This document shows positions 9,582 to 18,778 of a stretch of DNA of 41,133 nt, one piece after another (the first letter of the stretch is position 1; each line of letters starts with the position of its first letter). The stretch comes from Phaeoceros laevis (taxonomy: Eukaryota; Anthocerotophyta; Anthocerotopsida; Notothyladales): NCBI GenBank assembly GCA_049999765.1, contig JBNGIQ010007798.1, positions 1-41,133 of the forward strand. The letters run 5' to 3'. The translations under genes and the position numbers were made by a program. The notes beneath the pieces were generated by a model. It was given only the letters and a program-made list of their open reading frames with translations. It made no database searches and was not told the DNA's origin.

Positions 9582-10115
9582 GTGGAAGGCCTGGACTACA
9601 CCGAGATCTTCTCGCCTGTAGTTAGAGCTACGTCTGTTAGAACCCTGTTAGCCATAGCTGCCCAGCATGACAACAAAATGCATCACATGGATGTCAAGAC
9701 AACATTTCTAAATGGTACCTTGGAAGAGACCATTTATATGAGGCAGCCCGAGGGGTTCAAAGACAAAAAGTATCCAACCAAAGTATGCAAGCTCATAAAG
9801 ACTATATATGGCTTAAAGCAATCACCAAGGGCCTGGTATAAACGGATAGACCAGTACCTTAAAGACTCAGGGTTCGTACAAAGTGACTCTGACAGCAATG
9901 TGTATAAGCTGTATGACCTCAATGGTGTAGTATACCTAGCACTCTATGTAGACAATGCAATAATCATTGCCAGCAATCCTGCACTCATGGACAAGGTTAA
10001 GGGCATCTTAATGTCAAAATTTAGCATGACGGATGTGGGCCAGCTCACATACTTTCTTGGTGTTAAGATAATTGAGAACCTAGCCCTGCATACAGTTTTT
10101 ATATACCAAATTTAA
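9582..10115 (+). pseudogene. Copia reverse transcriptase core with altered active site
   Basis: Directly continues the preceding frame after one stop codon: DYTEIFSPVVRATSVRTLLA, MDVKTTFLNGTLEETIYM (first catalytic Asp in MDVKT), YGLKQSPRAWYKRIDQYL, then LYVDNAIIIAS. The catalytic YVDD is YVDN (9945-9956), changing the second Asp to Asn, which should abolish polymerisation. It ends in a stop after LGVKIIENL. Confidence 0.93.
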
Positions 10116-10710
10116 TTCATAAGGCAAGTATTAATTAGGTTCAGAATGCAAGACTGCAAGCCTGCATCAACTCCGCTTGCTGTGGGTGACAAGCTCACAT
10201 TGGAACAATGCCCAAAATCTGAAGAAGAGAGGCAGAAAATGAAATTAGTCCCTTATCGGTCTGCAGTCTGCACTCTAATATACTTTAGGAATTCGACCTG
10301 TCCAGAGTTGTCACAATCAGTGGGAGCTACTGCACAATTTCCTACAAATTATGGTAGCCCGCATTGGGCAGCAGTCCAAAGGATAATGCGGTACTTAAAA
10401 GGAACACCAACACATGGCCTCCTATATAAGAAGCGACTAGAGAAACTTACAATTACTTGCTTCACCGACGCTGCAGACAGTGATACAAGGAAGTCAGTGT
10501 CCACCAACTGCCAAATGCTGGGAAAGGATGAGTATAATTCAACAATTATATCATGTGGCACATCAAGTGGCAGCGCGCCTGATTCCCGCGTGGAGTAATC
10601 TAAGTGACGTGAAACCCTAGCGATGGCACTTACGCGAGGAAATGCAACAAATCCAACAGTTGTGTCGGGTTGACTAGAAATAGATAATTCATGCATTGCC
10701 CAAGTGGGAG
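10116..10710 (+). pseudogene. Copia RT thumb / RNase H, truncated, then purine tract
   Basis: CKPASTPLAVGDKL, PYRSAVCTLIYF and MRYLKGTPTHGLLYKK are conserved copia blocks. RNase H starts with ITCFTDAADSDTRKSVS, missing a few residues after the first catalytic Asp. After about 10550 the conserved end (the LSSTEAEY region seen in copia 2) is absent. It is replaced by sequence resembling the 3' tail of the LINE at 34296. AAGTGGGAG at 10702-10710 is the polypurine tract. Confidence 0.88.
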
Positions 10711-10966
10711 TATTAAAATACATATGTATTTAAGTAGGCAGTGCGTGTAGTAAATAAATAATATTTAATTAGATGAAACGTCATAAGACGCAACCTATGT
10801 AAAGGTCACAACTAAACATCGTGACCTAAAGACCAACCGCCGTCCTTACGACAGGACGCGGCCAACTGCCGCCGCCTCCTTCTTGAAGAGGAGCGTGCGC
10901 GCTAAGCAAAATACCCTTTTCTTGATCTACTTCTAATCTATGCATTCGATCCTAGCCTGATCTTCA
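10711..10966 (+). repeat. 3' LTR of copia element 1
   Basis: Partner of 2165-2419. It ends CTGATCTTCA. The flank ATCATCAAGCGGGCATT resembles the primer-site region following the 5' LTR. Confidence 0.93.
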
Positions 10967-11190
10967 ATCATCAAGCGGGCATTTGCAGCAGGCGAGCTTC
11001 TGTGGCAGGTCTTCTGTAGGTGAGGCTCTTCATGATGGAATGTGGTAGCACTGTGTGCACTAAGTCTGCACTGGCATGTAAGTGAGGATTATAGCTTCTG
11101 AGGCTTGTGAATTTGGTCACTCCAGGAAACACATACGTGCAGACGTCTATCAAAGCAGTAGGCGCATCGCCCTTTGAGTCATCTTGTCTT

Positions 11191-11880
11191 CTTGCAAGGG
11201 TCCCAGGGTAAACAGCTGGTTGCTGGTGGGAATGACTGCTAATTATAAATTTACAGCATGTACTATTGGATGTTGACTCCTGCAGTTATGCCACTTCTTA
11301 CGTCTCCAAAGATGCCTGGCTGCAAGTGATGTCGAGGAGCATTTTGACGTTCATTTAGTGAGCTATTCTTGCAAGGGTCCGAGGCTAAACAACTGATTAA
11401 TATGATTAATCTGTGGACACTGAGGATGAGTCATCTTGTCTGCTTGCAAGGGTCCTTGGATATGTTTTGAGGACGGAGAACGCATGGAATGCATATAAGG
11501 TAGCAGGATTTGACCTATAGATGTCATCTTGTCTTCTTGCAAGGGTCCCAGGATAAACAGCTGGTTGCTGGTGGGAATGACTGCCAAATTTTACAGCATG
11601 TACTGTTGAAAGTTCACTCCTGCAGTTATGCCTCATCTTACGTCTCCAGATATGCCTGGCTGCAAATGATGTCAAGGAGCTCTTTGACGTTCACTTAGTA
11701 AGCTTCTCTTGCAAGAGTGCCAGGGTAAACAGCTGGGTGTTGGTGGGAATGACTACCAAATTTTGCAGCATGTACTGGTGAAAGGTGACTCATGCAGTTA
11801 TGCCAGGTCTTACGTCTCTAGAGATGCCCAGCTGCAAGTGATGTCGAGGAGCACTTTGACGTTCACTTAGTGAGCTTCTC
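11191..11880. repeat. Tandem repeat of about 172-177 bp, three near-full and two shortened units
   Basis: CTTGCAAG with a following GGTCCCAGG-type block starts units at 11191, 11368, 11443, 11536 and 11708. Full units also share AAACAGCTGGTTGCTGGTGGG, CAGCATGTACT, CTTACGTCTC and TTTGACGTTCA(C/T)TTAG. Units at 11368 and 11443 are only 75 and 93 bp. The length is in the range of plant centromeric or subtelomeric satellites, but the array is very short. Confidence 0.88.
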
Positions 11881-12540
11881 TCAGTGAATGACCTTTATAC
11901 AAGGTGGTCCTTTGTTTGGATCCAAAATTTTGGGGGAGGCTGTAGCTATGTATTCCAGTAATTGCTGAAACATATCGTCATGAAGATGCTGTCTTTCTGG
12001 CGTGTTGTGATTACTCCGTGAACTTTGAGGATGATGGTAGCTTTAAATAATGCAGCTACCATCATCAGGTTAGCTCTGGCTATGTGTGTACGATATGGTG
12101 TTGCGTGACAGGGCAACTAAGCGTGTCTTAAAGCTGTAGGTATTGTAATTGCAGGTAGACCGTAGCTTCAATATGATAGAAGGCTAACTGTATATGGTAA
12201 TGCAGGGGCTTGTGACGGCAGATAATATAAATGGGGTGAGGACGATTTCCGTTTTATGTCGTTAAACGTGGGAGGACTGTCGCCATATTTGATGACTGGG
12301 ACGAGTGTGAGAGGTGAATTACAATGTATAAGGGGGGTAATTTCAAAGGATTTTTCTCTATAGCTGACGCCGAAAGATTTTTACAGAATGCTGATTTTTG
12401 AACAGAGGTATGGATGGCGATTCCCAAGTTGTGGTCAGGACTGAGACAAAGTGATTGGAGAGAAGTTGTGCTAATTGGTGCATGTTGTGTATGCAGGGTG
12501 GGAGTAGTTATAGCGCTGCAAGAGAAGAGCTTAGCAATGT
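11881..12540. other. No gene; contains a perfect 13-bp inverted repeat
   Basis: GATGATGGTAGCT (12030-12042) and AGCTACCATCATC (12054-12066) form a perfect hairpin with an 11-base spacer. Otherwise I see no coding or RNA gene. The minus-strand frame at 12254-12580 lacks family resemblance. Confidence 0.6.
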
Positions 12541-12925
12541 AAGTGTTTGCGTTTGTTATAGTGGGGGTGGACCCCCTCACTCTAACCTAGGAGATCTGAT
12601 CACTCATTGGCCATCCAGATCTCCTTGAATCTAAGTGGTCCACCTCACTCTACCTCATCCCTGTCTCTCTAAGATAGGGCGCTACAAATTAATCCTTATT
12701 TTCTAACTACTTATTTACCAACTCTTATTATCGCAGCTCGTACTAAACTTAATACGAACTACGAACTACAACTTTTACGAAGACAACACAACGAAATTCA
12801 AAATATACAACAAGCAAACACTTAGCAAAAATCTCAACACATAGCACGAGCTCACTCAGCAGGATCGTTCTTTATATCCTTCGTATCTCGTTGTTGTCTC
12901 CCGGCACAGAGCCCCTCTCTGGAGT
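12541..12925 (+). repeat. Possible LTR of an unidentified retroelement, with nested hairpin
   Basis: It ends immediately before a primer-site-like sequence, which is the main reason to call an LTR. GGTGGACC near 12564 pairs with GGTCCACC near 12643. Inside that, GGAGATCT pairs with AGATCTCC, giving a nested fold. No second LTR was found in the window, so this may be a truncated element or an unrelated repeat. Confidence 0.35.
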
Positions 12926-12940
12926 TGGTATCGTAGCCCA
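12926..12940 (+). promoter_or_regulatory. Possible tRNA-Met primer-binding site
   Basis: TGGTATCGTAGCCCA resembles the plant retroelement site TGGTATCAGAGCC with two central mismatches. Downstream (12950-13150) a frame reads LIRSQNKPRPFLNYEMWLYE, which I cannot assign to a gag family. Confidence 0.4.
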
Positions 12941-13383
12941 AGGATAATTAAATGATGACCTCCAAAAATTGATCCGAAGCCAAAACAAACCCAGACCATT
13001 TCTTAACTACGAGATGTGGCTGTATGAATTTTCTCAAGGCCTGGAGGGATTCTAGACACCGCGCATACACTTCCCTGATGCTTGGCCACTCTTTGTAGCT
13101 CCCAGAAAATTATTCGCAATTTATGGAGACTCCTCTAGTCCCTACGGCATCGGCCCTTGCTTGCTTGCCCTCTTTCCTACGCTCTTGTGGTCACTTAATC
13201 ACTTGGTCAGCAGGGTAACACATGCATGCAACTCACACCTGCAACCATACATGCAACCATGTCTGGGCAGCAGGTACGGAACCGAGACTGGTCCAGGCCT
13301 AACTCACTACTCAAGGTCGGGACTGGGCCTAGCGCCAACACCTAGCTGGTCAGCTGCTGCTGCTGCTGCAGCCTGGCTAGCTC
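12941..13383. other. Possible decayed retroelement interior, up to the assembly gap
   Basis: One plus-strand frame is protein-like for about 35 codons and then has stops. No domain recognised. A (CTG)n run lies just before the gap. Confidence 0.3.
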
Positions 13384-13483
13384 NNNNNNNNNNNNNNNNN
13401 NNNNNNNNNNNNNNNNNNNNNNNNNNNNNNNNNNNNNNNNNNNNNNNNNNNNNNNNNNNNNNNNNNNNNNNNNNNNNNNNNNN
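13384..13483. other. Assembly gap, 100 N
   Basis: Exactly 100 N, the usual placeholder for a gap of unknown size. Frames drawn across it are meaningless. Confidence 0.99.
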
Positions 13484-14690
13484 GGAGAAAGGGCGCGATC
13501 GCCCTCCCGTGTGTCCTCACTCGGCCCCCTTGGCCCTGTGGTGCGCACGGCCTGTCTAGCCAGCCGGCGCTGGCAACGCGCCATACGCCTGCCAACAAAA
13601 CAATAAAAAATGAAGCAGGAGGGGGTAGGGGAAGAGGGAATCTCCCGCTCTCCCTTGCACCTTGCTCACATGCTCCGTCTCAAATGTGCACCCTCTCACA
13701 CGCTCTCTAGTATCACATGCCAACCATAGCAAATCATCCTCTCGTTTTAGAAAAGGATGATGGCCATCCCTAGTTCAGCTTGGGAGCCATGCAAATTGGG
13801 CGATCGGCAGCATACGCTTTAATAAAATAAACCCTATTGTACCCGGTTGCCAGACGGGTGCCCAGCTAGGGCAAAGGGGGGACCCTCCACGGGGCCGTGT
13901 AAACCTCTTCAAATATCATACACACCTAGCAACCTACCTACCTAGCGCGCCTGCGCCTAGCGACCCGCCTAGTTCCTAGGAGCCCACGTGCACCTACTTA
14001 GCGCGCCTGCATCTCAATCCCCCTTCTTCTCTGCAGCACCGCCTGAAGACCCTCATGCATGAAATAATAAACCCTCCTCCTCCTAGCGAGGGTCTAAGGG
14101 AGAGAGGGAAAGAACCCCCCTCTCAATTAAGAATTTTCCCAAATGATATGCATGCATGGGGATTCCATTCCGCATCATCCACATCATGCCGCCACATGCC
14201 GCCACATCATGGCCGTACTCTGTATATGCCCATTTTACATCATATCACATTTAGGGATATGCTCCCACATCGTAGCCATATCATGTTTTCCACATACAAA
14301 ACCCTCATTGCGCATACCATGCCGTATCATATCCTGCTATATGTTAAAACCCTCGTGGACCAAACCCTTGTATAAGAAACCCCTATTGCTATGTGAAATG
14401 GCATCTCCTACCATGCGGCCATGAACTACGACACATCTCGTAGTCATTCCCAGCTACGGCCACGAACCACGACATTTCGCCGCCATCGTTCCCACATGCC
14501 AACACATTACTAAACAAAACCCTCTCGTTCCCACATGACCACGGATTAGTTCCCCACTAACCCCTATCATTTAATTAATTAGATAAATAATTAACTAACA
14601 ACAAGTCAGTTGTTATCACTAAAGTTATGTGCATTTATTAAACCAAACAACAACAAAAAACACTCCAGTATTATTAGTACGACAAGTGGG
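13484..14690. other. Non-coding repeat-like DNA
   Basis: C-rich and AT-rich low-complexity tracts without a gene. 13868-13920 contains a block (GGGACCCTCCAC, GGGCCGTGTAAACCTC, TTCAAAT) shared with 20660, 25325 and 37171 in the right half of the window. 14160-14340 has repeated CCACATCATGGC-type words. Confidence 0.5.
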
Positions 14691-14694
14691 TCAC

Positions 14695-15827
14695 CACAGG
14701 CTGAGGCCGAAGAAACTGCAATCTACATAAGTAATCGTATACCCACTAGTGCTTTTGCAAGGGCTACTCCATTCGAGCAATGGACCACCCACAAGCCTCG
14801 TATTAGCAATCTTCGGCTATTTGGTGCACCTGTGTATGCTCATTTATCCGAAGACCAGAGGGTAAAGTTAAACTACAAGGCACGCAAGTACGTTTTTGTG
14901 GGTTACACCGAGAGCATATATAGGTATAAGCTCTTCGATCCTGATACTCGCACCACTGCACACTGCAGGAGTGTCGTTTTTCACGAACAACTCTTGCTTA
15001 CATATCCTACTGAACCAATGCCACAACCAGAGATGTCTATAGGAGAGGCGTCTACTAGCCAAACTGGCTGTGAGTCTGATCCAAAGCATACGTACGAGTC
15101 TGTAAGTTATCCTCCAAATAAGGTTCAGTCACAGCCAGCACAGGCACCACCTGACCAGCCACCCTCTATTCCTGCACACACACGAAGTTCAGTTAGCCAG
15201 CCTATGCATGTAGTGGTAGTAGTAGTAGTAGTAGTAGTAGTAACTCAGACTGATGACAGTGACGAAGAAGTCAGTCTATTTCCGGAAGATGACATTGTCA
15301 CAAGCCTTGAAAAAGGGCTGTCATCTGAACTGGAGCAATTTGAGGATGAAACAGCTGATGTAGTAGTACAACTTCCTGCAGCAGTTCCAGAACCTGTGTA
15401 TGTAAGGAGAGGCATAGACCTTGGAACACAAAGACATACATCTTCACCTGCTGAGTGGGACAATCCTCCTCTCACAGTTAGTTCTTTTCTGGTGCAAGAT
15501 GATATCAACCCAGTCGACTTGGAGGAGCCACATTCTTACAAAGAAGCCTTGTTCTCCCCTGTAGCTAGAAAATGGGTGGAAGCAATCAATTTTGAGCATA
15601 AATCCCTCATGGACAATGGCACTTGGGAATTGGTGGATTTACCACCTATCAGGAAGGTTGTTACCTGCAAGTGGGTATTTAAAAAGAAGTTGAAAGCAAA
15701 TGGCAGTATCGAATGCTACAAGGCTAGGTTGATAGCTAGAGGCTACAGCCAGGTTGAAGGCATGGACTTCACAAAACCTTTTCGCCAGTGGTACGTGCTA
15801 CCTCTGTTTGAACCCTATTTGCAATAG
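14695..15827 (+). pseudogene. Copia 2: integrase C-terminus, linker and RT start
   Basis: One open frame: ATPFEQWTTHKPRISNLRLF, KLNYKARKYVFVGY, FDPDTRTT, then an acidic linker with a (GTA)n microsatellite at 15211-15241 encoding a valine run. RT starts with RKWVEAINFEHKSLMDNGTW, then TCKWVFKKKLKANGSIECYK. A frameshift near 15780 ends the frame. The ATG at 14610 is not a real start; coding similarity begins about 14700. Confidence 0.9.
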
Positions 15828-17069
15828 CAGCACAACACAATTACGCCATGGAGCACATGGATGTGAAAACAACTTTTCTTAATGGCACACTTGAAGGGAC
15901 TATCTACATGCACCAGCTGAAGGGTATGAGGATCCTGCACATCCACAAAAGGCGTGTAGGCTTATTAAAACTATGGACTTAAACAGTCCCCTAGGGCACG
16001 GTACAAGCGTATAGACACTTATCTGAGGAAGTCGGGCTTTGTGCAAAGTGATTCAGACTCCAATGTATAATTGTTAAGAGATGGAGATGGAGTAGTGTAC
16101 TTGGCATTCTATGTGGACGATGCAGTCATCATAGTAAGCAACCCCAAACTCATGGCAAAGGTGAAAAGCACACTCATATATGAGTTTTTCCATGTCTGAT
16201 TTGGGGAAGTTGGCCTGGTTCCTAAGCATCTAGATAATGCAAAACCTGGAAATGTACTCGGTGCTCATTCACCAAGCATAATCTCTCAGCCACATATTGG
16301 CAAAGTTCAGAATGGTGGAATGTAAACCAGCCCCTACACCTATAGTAGCAGGCGAAAAAATTACACTCAAGCAGTGCCCCAAGGATGAGCAAGAGAGACA
16401 GCTGATGGAGAAAACTCCATATAGATCAGCAGTTTGCATTCTGATATATTGCAGAAACTGGACTCGACTAAACTTGTCCCATTGAGTGGGAGTGACTGCA
16501 CAATTCTTAACTTGCTATGGACCTGCACACAGGACAGCAATCCAGAGAATTAGGCAATACACTAAAGGGATGCCTAAACTTGGATTACTATACAAGCAGA
16601 GACCATAGAACCTATTACTTACCTGCTTCAGTGATACAGACTAGGCGTCAGACTCAGACACAAGGAAATCCATATCTGCAAACTATCTTATGTTTGGAAC
16701 AAACGAGTGGGACTCAACAGTTGTCTCATGGTTTAATAAAAAGCAGCAAGTCGTGGCCTTGTCTTCAACTGAAGCGGAGTACGTAGCCACAGCTACTTGC
16801 ATTATTAGGTGAAACACAGGATGCACCCACTCTGCTATTGTGCGACAACCAGTCAGCCATAGCCCAAGCACAGAATCCTGTCATGCACACGAGAACCAAA
16901 CACATCGAAGATTAAGCATCATTTCATAAGACAAGTAATTAGCAATAGGCAAGCAAACCTTCAGTACGTCCCAACAAATGACAATGTGTCCGATGTCCTC
17001 AGTAAGGCTCTAACAAAAGATAAGCACAATAGATTCTGCAAAGCTATGGGCCTGACTGAGTGTCCTTAA
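15828..17069 (+). pseudogene. Copia 2: rest of RT and RNase H, frameshifted
   Basis: Pieces in alternating frames: MEHMDVKTTFLNGTLEGTIY, then FYVDDAVIIVSN with an intact YVDD (16110-16121), CKPAPTPIVAGEKITLKQCP, ALSSTEAEYVATA (RNase H), DNQSAIAQAQNPVMHTRTKH, and the end VPTNDNVSDVLSKALTKDKH. At least five frameshifts or stops. The catalytic Asp pair of RT survives, so decay was by indels rather than active-site loss. Confidence 0.9.
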
Positions 17070-17095
17070 TCCTTTTACACCCACAGACAGCACAG

Positions 17096-17200
17096 CACAT
17101 GCACAATTCTTCGTGCAGATCTTTAGCACTCACATGCACAATTCTTCGTGCAGATCTTTAGCACTCACATGCACAATTCTTCGTACAGATCTTTAGCACT
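17096..17200. repeat. Three tandem copies of a 35-bp unit
   Basis: CACATGCACAATTCTTCGTG followed by CAGATCTTTAGCACT starts at 17096, 17131 and 17166. Copies one and two are identical; copy three has one change (GTG to GTA). It lies just downstream of the copia 2 coding end, where a 3' untranslated region or LTR would be. Confidence 0.95.
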
Positions 17201-17667
17201 TGAAGCGGCGAGTTGGCATCACAATGGAGCACATGTGCCAAGGCTATGCACACCACATCAACATCAGTGGGAGCCTGGTGCACCCAAAGCCGTGTGTGTC
17301 TTTGATGTTTTTTGCATCACTGAATTTGTAGACAGTTCTTTCTTCGAGCAAAAAACCTGAATGTGTTTCGAGAATCTGTTGTGCTTTGTTGTGAGGTTCT
17401 ACGGGAGTTCGACTAGTATACACCCATTTCTGCGCTTGTTGGACAGCTATATGTGTGTGTGTTGGATGTACTAATCAGCAGCATGTGTTAGGCGTTGTGT
17501 GCTGGACAGGAATGTATGCAGGCAAGGCTAGGCAGGCTGCGCATGCTATGCAAGCCAATTTGACTGTTTAGTGACATGCATGCAAAATTCAGGTCTCGAG
17601 GTAGAGTAGTGAATATGTAAGCCAGATTGGCGCAGCTCATGTGTATGTATGCTGATCAGCTGATAGC
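17201..17667. other. No gene seen
   Basis: TG-rich sequence downstream of copia 2. It does not match the LTR-like block at 12541 by eye. Confidence 0.4.
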
Positions 17668-17937
17668 TTAGAAACAGCCTTGGAACAGGCACGGCCCCCC
17701 TCGTAGTCCAAACTGCTGTGCGAGCAGCTCGTCAATCGAGAACTTCACAACAGCACGATAACCAGGTGGGATGTTTGAAACAAAAAGTAATGAATGCTCG
17801 ACTTTGGACTCCAGCGGGAGAAACGTGAGTCCGGCCGGTGTTTCTTTTCCGACTATTTTTAGTAGGGGGCCACAAACCCCTATGACCCCTGTTTCAAACA
17901 TGGGCTGTGAAAATGGCGCGAAAGTGAGTTCTTGCAC
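17668..17937 (-). CDS. Unrecognised ORF or exon
   Basis: The minus-strand frame reads FETGVIGVCGPLLKIVGKET, then LLFVSNIPPGYRAVVKFSID and ELLAQQFG, with amino-acid composition like a real globular protein. The frame is open only from a stop near 17960, so a start at MFETG or splicing from an upstream exon is possible. I do not recognise a family. It is about 840 bases beyond the CENH3 stop on the same strand and could be an exon of a neighbouring gene or transposon debris. Confidence 0.35.
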   Translation of the reverse strand: MQELTFAPFSQPMFETGVIGVCGPLLKIVGKETPAGLTFLPLESKVEHSLLFVSNIPPGYRAVVKFSIDELLAQQFGLRGGPCLFQGCF

Positions 17938-18011
17938 CTCAGGCTCACTTGCGCTCCCTCACGTTCAAACCAATAATGGCGTCCTCACAGCTATCGCTGG
18001 CGTCCTCCCAA

Positions 18012-18197
18012 GCAGCACCCATTGGAGTTCCTTCGCAGCAACCTCGCACATCGGGAGGTGGGCCTTCTGCAGCGCTAGCGCCTGCATTGCAATCCGAGGG
18101 ACGGGCAGCACCCATTGGAGTTCCTTCGCAGCAACCTCGCACATCGGGCGGTGGGCCTTCTGCAGCGCTAGCGCCTGCATTGCAATCCGAGGGACGG
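18012..18197. repeat. 93-bp tandem duplication, in frame
   Basis: GCAGCACCCATTGGAGTTCC and the following 73 bases occur twice, starting at 18012 and 18105, with one visible difference (GGGAGG versus GGGCGG). The unit is 31 codons, so frames stay open on both strands. The plus-strand frame (17949-18347) reads AAPIGVPSQQPRTSGGGPSA twice. I cannot say whether either strand is coding. Confidence 0.95.
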
Positions 18198-18778
18198 GCA
18201 ACAAATGCCAGGGGTCTCAGCAATCACCGGCATCCCGTGGAGTTGTCGTGCAATAACCCATCGGGAACGACATCGCATCGAGGTACACATCATGCTATGT
18301 TGCATCACACTAGCACAGAAGTAATAGGAGCATCACTTGTGTGCTAGGAGCATCACCAACCACCTGCCCAGACCAAGAACCCGGTCGAAGCAACGTGACA
18401 AGTGACATCTGTGAGTGGTACCAGACTACCAGCTTTTGGAACAAGAGTCTTGTTACATAATTCAACATAGAAATACAGGTCTGACTGTGCAGGCACAGTC
18501 TGTTGACACTGGACAGAAGTAACTATGTCTGTTCGTCGGTATACAGACATGCCACTGCTTCTCAGCGAGATAGTGGATGCACAGCTACAGGATTTTCGCC
18601 ACCAGTGTTTCATCACAAGCCGTACGCCCTTCAAAGTTCATTTTTTAGCAATGGACTCTCGCGTATGCGCCAGCACAACAGGGTTGACATGTCGCCAGGC
18701 AGCCACATGACCAACTGGAATTGACTGCAATTCCAACAAGAAGCATGTGTATGAATCATACAATTCCCAGCACGCTGC
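18198..18778. other. Region 3' of the CENH3 gene; no gene assigned
   Basis: Probably contains the CENH3 3' untranslated region near 18778. Frames on both strands (plus 18525-18710, minus 18353-18634) look moderately protein-like but match nothing I know. Confidence 0.35.

Larger units (their letters stand above)
2165..10966 (+). mobile_element. Ty1/copia LTR retrotransposon, nearly complete but inactive, split by a nested insertion
   Basis: Two closely similar direct repeats of about 255 bp bound an internal region in copia order: gag with a zinc knuckle, protease remnant, integrase, reverse transcriptase, RNase H. Integrase before RT is diagnostic of Ty1/copia. A tRNA-iMet-like primer site follows the 5' LTR and a purine tract (AAGTGGGAG) precedes the 3' LTR. 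Without the nested insert of about 3.2 kb the element would be about 5.6 kb, normal for copia. It is dead: several stops and frameshifts, lost protease catalytic segment, RT motif YVDN instead of YVDD, and RNase H truncated near 10550. Element and orientation are certain. Exact ends are good to a few bases. Confidence 0.95.
14695..17070 (+). mobile_element. Copia element 2, 5'-truncated and decayed
   Basis: Begins in the C-terminal part of integrase and runs through RT and RNase H to the usual polyprotein end. No LTR was found on either side. It is related to copia 1 (FEQWTTHKPRISNLRLFGAP versus YERWTSHKPRINHLRIFGAP) but clearly a different family. RNase H is complete here, unlike in copia 1. 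Confidence 0.93.

Noticed and set aside
13161-13598. Frames spanning the 100-N gap
   Set aside because: The N run removes stop codons; flanks show no family resemblance.
17205-17660. 3' LTR of copia 2 matching 12541-12925
   Set aside because: The two stretches share no extended similarity by eye.
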